From the NCBI GenBank assembly GCA_905221605.1, contig CAJNDS010002195.1:126001-186000 (forward strand): a DNA stretch of 60,000 bases, given 5' to 3'. Below are positions 34,280 to 46,202 of the stretch, piece by piece. Source of the DNA: Symbiodinium natans (lineage: Eukaryota; Sar; Dinophyceae; Suessiales; Symbiodiniaceae). Made by a program: the position numbers and the translations under genes. The notes below the pieces were generated by a model. That model ran no database searches. It worked only from the letters and a program-made list of their open reading frames with translations, and was not told the origin of the DNA. The number at the start of each line of letters is the position of its first letter. Within the stretch, counting starts at the first letter, position 1.

Positions 34280-36609
34280 ACTCAATGTCTGAAAGCAAAG
34301 ACTTCCCAGTGACTCAATATCAATGTTCTGGGCGCGATACCATGGAAGAAGCCTTCGAGCCACAGCATCTGCAGCCTCAGTTGTGCGGATCATGGCATAT
34401 TCTCTGCACAAGAGACCTCTATAGTGAATCTGCGTGGTCCCTAGGGTCAGCGCTTCGATGTAGCAGCTTCACGCTGGTGGTCCTCCAGGTACCGGCGCAC
34501 ATAGTGCGAGTTGCCTTGGCACATCTGCGCACGCGTGAAGTACAGGCCTGCAACTGGAGGAGGGAGAGCTATGGATGCTTGGCCGAGTTCTAAAGTTGCA
34601 CCCTGCGTTGATAACATCGGAGTGTTGGCGTCTGGCTTCACTCTGCCTGTTCTGTCTCCCATGCACTGCGCGCTGAAATGTCTTTGCCCACCTCTCCTTC
34701 AATCGTTCTGATCGAGTGTTGCATTCCATTAAGTGTCGCACTGCTGCAGCACCCCAACAACACGGCCTACCATGAGGTTCACGGGTTGGCAGAAGTAAAG
34801 TTATAAGTAGGAGAACCAGGAAGTTTAGTGTCCTGAAGCTTGAGATATTGTAGGGGACTTCGTCCAGCATCCATGCTGGAATTCAGCTGCTTTGGGGGCT
34901 AGTGACGGCTGGTGGTACCTGGGGTTGAGAAAGCCACGCATCGCGGTTCTTGTGGAATACCATGCTAGTAGCATGCTCGGGATTTGGAATTTCACATCCA
35001 TCACCGAGGGGCAGATGTCATCATGGCTAGAAAGCACCTGGGTGGCATTGGTGATCGAAAAGCTGATCACCCTTTGATGCACTTACCGTCAAAATCTCAG
35101 GCAAAGGAGCCACCAGTGAGTTGGGAGGCAAGTCCTCTTTCCAAAGCACATTGTGGTGCCAATAGAAGTGGCCTTGTATGAACCAAAAACGCGAACACTA
35201 CAGCAGGGAGTGCGAGCACGAGTGAACAGACCTTAGAGCATCTGTGCAACAGTGCATTCTCGAATCAAATGCTGGTAGGCTGCGCATTAAAACGTGAGCG
35301 GAGAATAATTCCCATCTAACCTTGGCTGAGTAAGTTCAGACTCTGGACAACAGATGCAGTATCAGGTACATAGATGGAAGGACTCGCAATCGCCTGTATG
35401 GCTTGATCAGTCGGTTTGGTTCAAGCTTGCTTGAACAGGGGCACTAGGTCAAGCCAATAGGGTGTCCGAAATAACATGTAGAATCAGATGCAGCATCCAC
35501 TTTGGAGCAGCACAAGCCAGGGTCATGCTCGCACCTTTTCCGTGCCCATGCTGCATCAGTCCGTGAAAGAGTGGTCGGAGGGACCGATCCAACCAGTGGA
35601 AGCATCACAGGCTGCATGATGTTCAATGACCAAGCGGCAAAGTGCGCAGCAAACATGAGCATCGGCTGGTCAGGTTGCCTTCAGGGACGCTTGGAGTCAA
35701 GCTAAAGACTGCAAAATGCTGCTCTCAGCAGACATGCTGCGACGAACGCGACATGCCAATCCCGTGCCGGGCTGGGCCTGTAGAGGAAGTTGTAGGCAAC
35801 GTCTGGCTGGGCCAGGAGCAGAGCTACGGGATCCAGCAGCACAACCTTTGCCACGAAATCTCTCCTCGTGGCTCAGGCACATACAGTGTTACTGATATTA
35901 CATATACTGCAAAACATGCATGCGTGCAGGCATACAAACACAACCGTATGTATGTATGTACGTATATATATATATGTAGGCAAATGATACGTAAACGTTC
36001 TTGCCTGACATATGTCTATATGTATATATGTATATATGTATACATGTATACATGTATACATGTATACATGTATGTGGATATGGTTGTGCCCCGGGTGTGG
36101 TTGCGGGGTGTTTTTCGGGTTCAGGGCTTCAGGGAATTTGGAGTTTCGGTCTGAGGGTTTGGGGCTTCGGGTTTCCGGTTTTGGGTTTCGCGATGTTTCG
36201 CGGTTTTTAAGGCTTCGCGTTTGCGGCTTTGCGGAGATTACCAGCAGAGTTGGGGGGGAGGCGGGGGGGAGATACCTTTGGGGGGGGGGATTCTATGAAA
36301 TATGAAAAGCTTGCAATGTGCTGCCTATCCTAGGCCCTCTCTCTCCTGAACTGGAGCACCCAGCTCATCACGAAGGTGCCATAGGAATGTGAGATAAAGA
36401 TCGCCTGCAGAAGCCATGGAACCGCCTGGTTTGTTGGCTTTGTCGTGAGTTGCTAGGAACCCCGTTGTCCATTGTGGGTTCGTCGAGAGTGATGCTGCCA
36501 GTCTTTAGTGGCTACATCCAACCATAGAACTAGAATCTAGAGTGCATGCAAAGCTGGCCTGACGGTGGCCATGCGCTTGCAGCATTGCCGACAGTGCTTC
36601 GGCCATAAC
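34280..36609 (-). CDS. Alpha/beta-hydrolase, partial, multi-exon
   Basis: A member of the alpha/beta-hydrolase fold; substrate unknown. Supported exons on the minus strand: 36609-36559 (VMAEALSAMLQAHGHRQ, the helix before the nucleophile; GC donor); 36404-36346 (AIFISHSYGTFVMSWVLQF, nucleophile elbow S-H-S-Y-G; GA donor); 35845 to about 35745, after GGCAAAG (VVLLDPVALLLAQPDVAYNF then LYRPSPARDW, the strand after the elbow and the cap); 35665-35631 (DAHVCCALCRL); 35037-35005 (VLSSHDDICPS, acid-residue loop; GT donor); 34524 to about 34452 (GNSHYVRRYLEDHQREAATS); and from 34368 down (MLWLEGFFHGIAPR, catalytic His before Gly). The order Ser, Asp, His and the spacing fit the fold. The cap and the DPV...PDVAYNFLYR pattern recall uncharacterised fungal and algal hydrolases; that is from memory. 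The first residue of the elbow is Ser instead of the usual Gly. The N-terminal beta strands and the oxyanion HG motif were not located. Confidence 0.75.
35944..36078 (+). repeat. TATG/TATA microsatellite
   Basis: Tandem TATG, TATA and TACATG units, inside an intron of the hydrolase gene between the elbow exon and the DPV exon. Confidence 0.9.
36095..36240 (+). repeat. GGGTTT/TTCGGG degenerate telomere-like stretch
   Basis: G/T-rich imperfect units (TTTCGGG, GGGTTT, GGCTTCGGG) directly after the TATG repeat and still in the same hydrolase intron. No clean TTTAGGG run. Confidence 0.6.
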
Positions 36610-36619
36610 CTCCCAAACT

Positions 36620-37740
36620 AGATCTCGGGCGAACTATGTGGAAACATGTGATCATCAATGCGGACTCGTAAGTAACGCTCCTGACTCTTCTGACTTTCAT
36701 GTGAGTCTGCGACTGTTCAGGACACTGACATTCCGTGGCTGTGTGCTCATGATTAATCCACCGAGGCCTCGGGACGTAGGCGTCTGGGTAGCAGAAAGAA
36801 GGTATGAGTACCCCGCCTCTGGTCCCCCAACGGTCCGCGACAGATTGCTCCACCCCCCCTCCCCCCTCGCCCTTCAACCCTACACCTCTTCTACCGTGAT
36901 TTCCCGGCCTGCTTGTTTTCTTATTTTACAGCTCCCACAGTCGAGGTTTCCTGCTTTGCCACTCCCACAGTTGGGGTGCCTGGTCTATACATGAGCCTAC
37001 ATATGCAACAGGCTTCACAACCACGATCTCCGGTTTCGGTTGCCTCGCCGCAGGCCGAGGCGGGTCGAGTTGCAATAAAATTATTAACATTAGAACATAT
37101 CGAGAAACAGCAGCCCCTACCGTAACTTTCTCGAAAGGGAGGTTAGATACTATAGAAGCTTTAGACCACATTATGTCCTCTGAATTTGAAGCTTCGAATG
37201 TTGTTTCCAGCCCATCGCACAAATGCTGAACGAGCGCACCATACAGTACACACTCTCCGATGCTTCCCTGATCAAGCCTCCGGCGGCAGTACTGTTTCAC
37301 AGCAAGCCTTGTCCCAGGAGCAAGCTTCAAACGTTGACAAGAACTTCTCAGTCATGCCTCTCAAGTTTGTTCACGTGGGCTTTTGGGTGTCGTGCTTGTC
37401 ATGCGGCTCAGCCGTGGCGTAAGTTGCTTGTTTGGCAGTCTGAAGGGCTAAGCGGGAACATCGAGACTTGAACATATTCTCAGAATGGAGAAGGCCAGCA
37501 GAGCCCAAAGATCCCCTGGCCTGGGAGATCTCCGGCAGCTCAATGACCTAGGCAATGCCGGCAATTTCTTGCTTTTCCTTCGTGGAAAGCAGATAATGAA
37601 GGACGATACAACATTGTGACTTCCCGACTCGGCCCAGCGCGAAGCATTCTCGAACAGCAGAGAGCTGGCCTGAGCCACTTCGCATTTTTTGCAAGTACTT
37701 CGTGTTGGGAAACAGTCGTAAAGCTTCAGCAGGTCAATGA
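36620..37740. other. Intervening region upstream of hydrolase exons
   Basis: It should contain the missing 5' exons of the hydrolase. A minus-strand frame at 37330-36926 is open for 134 codons but shows no hydrolase motif. The pyrimidine-rich stretch near 36850-36880 is low complexity. Confidence 0.3.
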
Positions 37741-37757
37741 CAGCACCGGTGCAAACA

Positions 37758-39052
37758 AACAAACACACACACACACAGACACACACACACACACACACAC
37801 AGACACACACACACACACACAGACACACAGAGACACACACACAGAGACACACACACAGAGACACACACACAGAGACACACACACACAGAGACACACACAC
37901 AGAGAACACACACACAGAGACACACACAACCAGACACACAACCACACAGGAGACACACAAAGACACACAGAGACACACACAGACACACACAGACACACAG
38001 AGACACACCGAGAACCCACAGGACACAGACACACACGACCCACACAGACACACAGACACACCATACACACACAGACAACACCAGACACACACAGACACCA
38101 CAGACAACACACAACCACACACGACACACACAGACAACACACAGACACACACATACACACAAGACACACACATGACACACACATACAGCACACACCACAC
38201 AGACACACACAGACACACCACAGTACACACACAACAGACACACATACCAGACACCCCACCACAGACACACATACAGAACACACAGCCCTTCACAGACCAC
38301 ACACAGACGACCCACTACACACAGACACACAACCACACACGAGACACCACCGACACACACACACACACACACAGAGACACACACACACACACAGAGAGAC
38401 ACACACACACACACAGACAGACACGCACACACACACACACAGAGACAGACACAGACACACACACACACAGACACGCACACACAGACAACACACACACACA
38501 CAGACAACACACACACAGACAACACACACACAGACAACACACACACACACACAGACAACACACACACACACAGACAACACACACACAGACAACACACACA
38601 CACAGACAACACACACACAGACAACACACACACACACACAGACAACACACACACAGACAACACACACACACACACACACAGACAACACACACACACACAC
38701 ACACAAAGACGCGGACACACACACAGAGAGAGACACACACAGAGAGAGACACACACAGAGAGAGATACAGACACAGACACGGACACAGACACAGACACAG
38801 ACACACACACATTCACACTCACAGACACACACACAGACAACACACAAGACACACACCCAGAACACACACACAGACACACACAGACACACACAGACACACA
38901 CAGACACACACAGACACACACAGACACACACAGACACACACAGACACACACAGACACACACAGACACACACCGACACACACAGACACACACAGACACACA
39001 CAGACACACACAGACACACACAGACACACACACACACACAGAGACCCACACT
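37758..39052. repeat. AC-rich microsatellite array, 1.3 kb
   Basis: Continuous ACACAC, ACACAG and ACAGAC units. From about 38868 to 39020 it becomes a regular 8-base repeat ACACAGAC with few errors. Frames of several hundred Thr/His codons on the plus strand and Cys/Val codons on the minus strand are products of the repeat, not genes. Confidence 0.98.
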
Positions 39053-39448
39053 CCTCCACCCACCCACTCACCCAGCGCACGCACGCAAGCACCTACAAGT
39101 AAGTACCGACAGCACCAGGGTCAAACAAAGCGACTACAAATTTCATGCCAATGCCAAAGTAACGGTGCGGTGCTACTTTTTGCTTCTTTTTCGGAAAACG
39201 CAGCGCCGGCTTCTTCTGGGGCATCCGGTGACTCACCTGTGCACATCTCTGTGGTATTCTGAGGCTTAAGTGCTGCAGATTGCTGCAGCATTTTCGGTTG
39301 TGATATACGTACTGCAGCAGCTGGAATGGCTTCAGTGACTTGGCACCTGTCGAGGTGTGGCGCCTGCTCTTCAACAGTGCTGATGCTAAACTTGCGCATG
39401 CAATATGGCTATTGTGGCAGCTCTGGTTACAGTAGTTGTTAGTGCTAC

Positions 39449-39526
39449 CACATGCTGAAGATCAGTGAGGTACCACAAAGGCTGGCCGCCTGCAGTCCAG
39501 AAGGGCCTTGCTGCCCTGAACTCCTC
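39449..39526 (-). CDS. Candidate exon of unknown minus-strand gene
   Basis: A 78-base, phase-0 stretch after CGTTACAGCTCAG reads EEFRAARPFWTAGGQPLWYL and TDLQHV, ending before a GTAGC donor. Nearby minus-strand frames at about 39750-39650 (GSRLWRPVQLSASQCPVQEG) and 39399-39121 (acidic, EEAGAAFSEKEAKSS) could belong to the same gene. It lies about 1.5 kb downstream of the last M16 exon seen; I find no M16 similarity. Family unknown. Confidence 0.35.
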
Positions 39527-39829
39527 CTGAGCTGTAACGCCAGAATGATATTCAGTATGTGAAAACATGTGAACACTATAGTCACATATGCTCTCCTTTT
39601 TCTGTACCCCCCCCCAACTGCCAAAGAGATGAAATGCAGTTGATGTCAAGCGTCGACGCGCACCACTATCTCACCTCCCTCCTGCACGGGGCACTGCGAT
39701 GCACTGAGTTGCACAGGGCGCCACAGTCGTGACCCCTTCTTGCCTCCTGAATCTGCCGGCGAAGAGATTCCAGTGCGTGAGCACCACACACTAGCGAGCA
39801 AAGCCGCCGGCGACCTATGGTTCAGCATC

Positions 39830-41000
39830 TTAGATGTCGTGTTGCAACACCTACGAGTATAGGACTTCGACGAATTGAGAAGGGATCGCTTGCAGCCGCA
39901 TGCCTTAAGACTTTAAGATATGCAAAGTCCCAGGAGTGCCTGGTGCGTTGATGCCGATGAAAGCATCAAAGAACTCCAGGAGATCCTTTTTGCGAACTTG
40001 GCGGAGATTCTCGGATTCAATCCTCATGCGGTCCCACTGGAACTCACCTTAGCTGCCTAGGAATAACAGCTGCACCCCCCGAGTGCGTGACTAGCAGTGC
40101 AGCTGCCTAAGGAAGCCGAGTCGCCGCTGCGGATCTCGTACCAAAACGGCCTCATCGAATTACTAAAGCAACTGTTCTTTTGACACTTTTGATTTCTTTG
40201 CATTGTTGTGTTGCGTGGGGCAGTCGTGTGGCTGATAGTTATAGTAGCTTACAGTCTAGCTCCACGAAAGGCGGTTGGCATTCGAGGTGCTTACGGGCTT
40301 TGCCACTCTGTTGGCTTTGTTTAGTGCAGCGTCCACTTATTGTTGCCATGTGCACATTGCTCAGGACTTTGCCGAAAGGAACGAGTGGTAGTGCTGGACG
40401 AGGGGCCTTATAGCCTCGCTCAGGCTTCGGGGTCTTTCCAGTCGTGCCTGCATGGAGACGTGTCGACAACTGTAGAACAGTGCGGAAGCCCCCGTACCAA
40501 CTTGCAACCTCCATGCTAGTTGAGGCTAATTCTGCCTGGACCTAACCCCGCCACGCACCCCCAATCATCACCAAGCAGAAGCTCCAAGGATGATCGTGGA
40601 AGACCCTGTGCCAAGAAAGAACTACGCTCACTGGGCCTCATTATGCAGATGTCTGCTGAACTGTGCCTCTGCCAGGGAAGTGCTGACCATGGCTAAATCT
40701 GACTCCTTCAAGACCGCCAGCACCGCACGCATCTGCCAAGGTGGTCTTGAGATTTCGTGAATGTTGAAATATCTTGCAAATTTTCGCAGTCTCTGGGCCA
40801 GGTCTTGATTTCTAGATCTGATGCTGGAGTTGGCCAAGTCTTTGAAACAGCTGACGCACTCGGAAACCCAGAATGCGATACGAAAGCAATCGACTCAGCA
40901 TGCTGGTGCCACGTAGTACAGTAAGGTCACCAAACTCGGAAACGGTCAGCAAGTCGAATGTCATATCTTTTTGGGAGGTGTAGGGTGCAGGCATGATCTC
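39830..41000. other. Intervening region, probably protease 3' end
   Basis: The C-terminal exons of the M16 gene should lie here. A minus-strand frame at about 40837-40628 (IRSRNQDLAQRLRKFARYF) is possible, but I could not match it to the family. Nothing else is recognised. Confidence 0.3.
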
Positions 41001-41002
41001 GC

Positions 41003-44000
41003 CTTTACCAGAAAGGCGTCAATCCTGTGGACCACTTGCATGCCATCCAGCCTTGGTAGTTCACTGTTGACCCTGTTGTCCATGGACACAGGCGACTGCT
41101 CCAATTCTTTCCAATCTCGTACCCGGCAAGCCGACAATCTTTGCCTGCCGTCTCATCGGGGCTGGCTTATTGCCGGCTATGCGCCAATTTCAGAGGATGC
41201 TCCAAAACCAAATCCCTCACCAATCTACTACTGCTGGAACCCACCGCGACCAGGCCGAAAACAACAACCACAATGAGCAAAAAAGTGGGCACAAGACTTC
41301 TTGATACACCATGTTAAGCTGCCTGAGTTGCGGCTGCGTGACCGATCGCCCTGCACGACGAATCCCAGTCGCATCACTCCTTCCGATCTGCTTCAGGTAT
41401 CTCTGGAACAAAGTGAACACCAAAAACAAGCACCACGCAGCGCAAGACTGCAGCGCTGTGTCCTTCAAACTTGTCCGGAAAGCACGACACCGTGTAGCCC
41501 AGTTGCTGCTGCGTCCGGAGTGCATCATAGAACGCATCGCGCAGCAAAGCTGCCAGTATCTGAAGCACTGCCTCTGCGCTCGACAACACTCGTAACACGA
41601 GAGAATGGAATCATTGCCATATGGCGTTATGTGGTATTTTGTTAGAAAGTTAGACCCTTCCTCAGTGCAAGCATAGCTGCTGGACAATACTACACTTGGC
41701 ACAAACTAGAACAGATAGACCAGGCAGATACCCTACTGCTGTTTGAGAGTTTCTTTGTGCAATGCACCTGCCACAACATAACTTGCTGCAGGAGACCCAC
41801 TTCCTTCTGCCAGCATCTCCATCAGCACGTCGTGAGGTGCCCACTTGGAACGTCATCTCTACGGCGGAGTTGTCCTGAAGACGACCGCTGCACCAACAGT
41901 TCTGAGATGTGTTCTCGCACGCTCGAACCTACCTCATGCGTGCATGCGAGTCACCAGAAACATTGTAGTGAAGAAGATCTCGAGAGGGGCAAGGATCCCA
42001 CGGGGCTAAGAAGCTGGAGTTTGCAAGGCTTGCGGGGCTGTCGGTAGGCCAGATATCTATCAACATCAACCTCCAAAGGCTCGTTGCAAGCGCGCCCTCA
42101 ATTGATCGAAATTCACGAGCCTCCGCAGGCTCCAAAGCCTCATGTAGCAACACCAAGCCCAAGCCCTCGCGGAGAACCGGGATCTTCACAACTCCTTGCA
42201 CAAGGCACTCGGACGATTCCCAAGATGGCAAGACTTCCCCTTTCATGAAGTGGCACGTTTTTCTTGTAAACGTGGAGTCATGCCCTAGCAATCCCTAGCA
42301 TGTTGCCTCCTGTGCAATACTTCTTTCAGTACTCTTGTGAGAGAGGCCATCATGCCGGAAGTGCGGCCCATGCAAGCACGACATGTCCGGAATGAACGTG
42401 CGATGTTGCACCATGCCCCATACAAGAACCCGTTGAAAATGTGCTTCCACCATGTCTAACTTGCAGTAGCTTATGGCTTATGTCTCTGCGGTGCGGCTCA
42501 GTTTCTTGTGGTCGGCCACTGCTCTTTCGCAAGTGGCGGGAAGGTGATGAGATGGTCCAGATCCGCGACCATGGATTGAACTTCATTGGAAAGCAAGTTT
42601 CCCTGGCACATAACCTTGGATGCACTTGCAGGCCAAACGGTTGGAAGGCTGGTGGAGCGATTGTCGCCTATTGCAGAAGGTCTGGCAAGCTTGCCGAGCA
42701 AGACATGAGAACTCAACACGATACTCAACTTCAACTAGGAAGACCGGGCTTGTGGCACCAGTCTACAAGCCTGTCTGCGCGCTCATCTCTTGTGCAAGGT
42801 GGCCAAGCCATATAGGGGCTCCTTGTGCCACAGCTGGAAAGCAAAGTCCACAACGTCCGAGGCTGTCACCTCCGGGCGCGGTTTTGTCAATCATTGCATG
42901 TTGAATTGTGGCCCCTGAGGTTCTACAACAATTCGTCAGTTCAATCGGCGAGCAACAAGGATCATTCTCCAGTTTGGATGCGTTGTCGTATTGAAAATCT
43001 GAGTTGCCATGAAAACTTAGAGTCTTAGAGCGTTCAGGGCTGGAGGGGCCCGCATGAAAACAAATTTCAAAGGCCTTCGACAGCTCCTCCTGCAGTTGCA
43101 AGACGGAGAAGCCTGGAAGAATCGTGGCTAAGCCAGTCCAGTATCCAGCCTGAACCAGGCAATGGAAGCCGAAGAATGTCGAACCTAGTTAGATTGCGCT
43201 AGGCATCGTCGTAAAGATCCGGTCGCTGCCCTGAGAATCTTGAGAACTGTCGCTGAAATGGGGACCTGCTGGAATGGTGGCTGTGAAGAGAAAGACTGGT
43301 ACTCACCTGAGTTGCAAAATGTCAATACAACACGTTCTGGTAGAGTATAATTCACAAGAAGGGTGCAACCGAAGGGTGTGTAGCAGCTGACGCATCCTTC
43401 GGTTGGAAAATGGCGAGCTGCTATCCGCAAGCAACTGTCCACTCGATTCTCCAACTGCTTTCGATGAGTGGCGCTGAAGAAGATCACGTTGAACTTCGAA
43501 GCGAGATGCCTCGAGCTGCAGACCCAACAGCCTTAGTCAGGAATACTCGGTAGTAGACTCGGTAGTATATGGTGGTATGCTTTGCCTTGCTTGGCTCCGC
43601 TAAGGCAGGCGGTGCTCCGACTATGAGGCACTCAATATGCAGGAGTTGTCAAAGCAGCCTTCGTGCGACCTCGACGACAAACTCCACCAATCGGCAGTCG
43701 TAGCCCTCAAAAAACCTTGTCGTCGTGATTCGTGGATTGCAGACTACGGCAAGACCTGTTTTACCCTTCACGACTTGCTCATGATGTGCCCTTCGGCCAG
43801 CGCACATCTGCACACCCCGAGCAGAGGTGGAGAAGCCGAAGGCCAAGCCAGCTAGGGAAGCATCGTAAAGCACTTCCTCGCGCAAGCCGCTCAAAACCTG
43901 AACCCAGGCGTTTTCATGTACAGCGCTCACCACAAATGGCTTACTGTTATCCAAATATGTATGCAGGACAAGATGGGACAAGGCGCGAGGCCCTCGTAGA

Positions 44001-46159
44001 GCCGCCCGAGCACGGCGGAGCGAGGTGATTCCCGGGCCTCGGCCAAAGTGCTTGCGCAATTTCAGGCGAAAGGAATGCACCAATGGAACATGCAGCTCAA
44101 TCTGGCACCAACCGGTGACAACGCGGAGTCTCCGATAAGACTCCGTGGAACGTATGACTTGCAGTCCAGGTACGAGGCCAGTTAAAAATTCGATGCATAT
44201 CTCAGCTTTGGGTGTCCGGAAGGATGTGTCAGCCTGCAGCAACAAGTTTGGAATTTGGAAGTGCTTCAATATTACTGCTTCTATGCCATTTTCAAACGAT
44301 CTTGGCACATAGTGCCTTGGTGTAGTTAAGTTTGAGTTTCTGGGTAAGGCGTGCGGGTGCAATCCCTGTCACGGTCTACTCAATGCTGGCAGCCGGGAGC
44401 GTCCATGATCAAATTGAGCTCGAATACGGCACACATGTGACATTCTGTATGCTGCACGTGAATCGAACGTGTGGCACCTTGAAGAACACCTGCCATCGCG
44501 CATCATTTCGAAGCTCCTTCGGACCGGACCATCAAATGACTGCTATGACATGCTGCTATGAATGCGTATGTCGTCTCAGGACCCCTGTGGCATAGGCGAC
44601 TTGAAGAGCCCCAGCAACACGTTTCACATTCAAAACGCCATCCTGATGACATGCTAATGTGCGCTTAAGGTTGAAAAAGTAAGAGTCGCTGGGAAGGTCC
44701 CATCGTCCACATCCGTTTGCAAGACACTGATTCTGGCTGTTTGCTCGGTTTGACGATTGAAACCTGAATCCAAGGTCACGTCCTCCGGGCGGGTAGGAGT
44801 CTCGCCCCGCGCCAATACACGCTGTGGCGGATGTTTGAGCGACAGCTGCGTAGGGACGAAGGGGTTGGGAGCCTGAAACCGCGACAGTCAGGATTGATCT
44901 AAGTTACAAGGCCCCATTACTTGTTGAAACTTGGCGGAGTTTCCACGGGTCTAAGTGGCTGCAACGCGTTAACTCGTTGCGACCTGAATTTATTTGAGGT
45001 TCAATGTCAATGTCGGATCTTCATTTTTTGAGGGCTTCGACATGGTTTGGTGAATGAAGGCCCAGGAGCCGGGAAGGCGAGACTAGCAGCTTTCTTGGCT
45101 TTCGCACGCCGAGCCAAGAGCGCCTCGGACACCTCTCGGATCTCCTCACTCCGCTTTGCAGATGAAGACGCACGAAGTAACACTGTGCGCGAAAGAATAA
45201 CTCACAGCGTCTCCGTTGCGCAGTTGCACAAGGAGCTAACATTGTGTAGCTTGTGTGTCAATCTACTCCCCACCTCACGATACTTCCCAGTTGCCATTCA
45301 AGAGAAAGGCCACAGAACCACGACCATCAATCAAGCCGTGTTTCGAAGCGGGTTCCATACCACGGCTCGGCAAGACGAGCTGTGGGCGCGAAGGACCGCG
45401 AGACGCAGGTGATCAGAGCGTTTGCTGGCACCAAAAGCCTGTCTGAACAAATTGCTCTGCAAGCATTGAAGCTACCAATTGTAGCTGTCAGCTGCATGGG
45501 GAACAAGGAGTGAGCGAAAAACAACACGTCATGCAACGCAGCCCGTCTGTTAGTTCCGTGCAACCCCAATGTGGTCACCAACGCCCCAGCCAAGAAACTC
45601 CAGGACTCGGTGAATGAGGCTCGTCAACGGCGTCAATGTTGGACCAGCCCTCGAACAGCACAGGGCGTTGGATGGGCATTGGCATTGAAACAGATTTTTT
45701 GAGATATATGGAGCACCGAGTCTGAGAGCAGTTCTCCCGGCAAAGGTGGTGCATGTGGGCAATATTGGGCAACATTGGGCAACATTGGGCAACCCATGTA
45801 TGGCTGCACCTGCAAACAAATTAGACCGCTGCTCTCCTCAAGCGGCTCGGTCCGGAGATGTAGAGGTTGGGGCTGCGGAATTTCCGCATGTTGCTTGCGA
45901 GCTGCACCTGCCATTTCTTGATATTTCCATGAACTTAGCTTTGGCCTGAAGTGCCACAGCCGGTAGCTGGGCAACTTAAACACCACCTCAGTGCTTCTAC
46001 ATTCCGACGGTGCTGCGCATGGCGTTTCAACCATGCAAGCGGCGCTGCCCGATCCGCGCCGCTGCTGGTGACCAGAGTCGCCCACGCTGCATCCTTACGA
46101 TCGGCTATGGAGCCCCGAAAGGTTCACGCGACAACGTCGAAAGATGCTTGAGATACTCG

Positions 46160-46202
<43 letters not shown>

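Noticed and set aside
37616-39262. Plus-strand frames of more than 500 codons rich in Thr and His, and minus-strand Cys/Val frames
   Set aside because: They are direct translations of the AC/ACAG microsatellite; open on both strands in several frames with no other sequence content.
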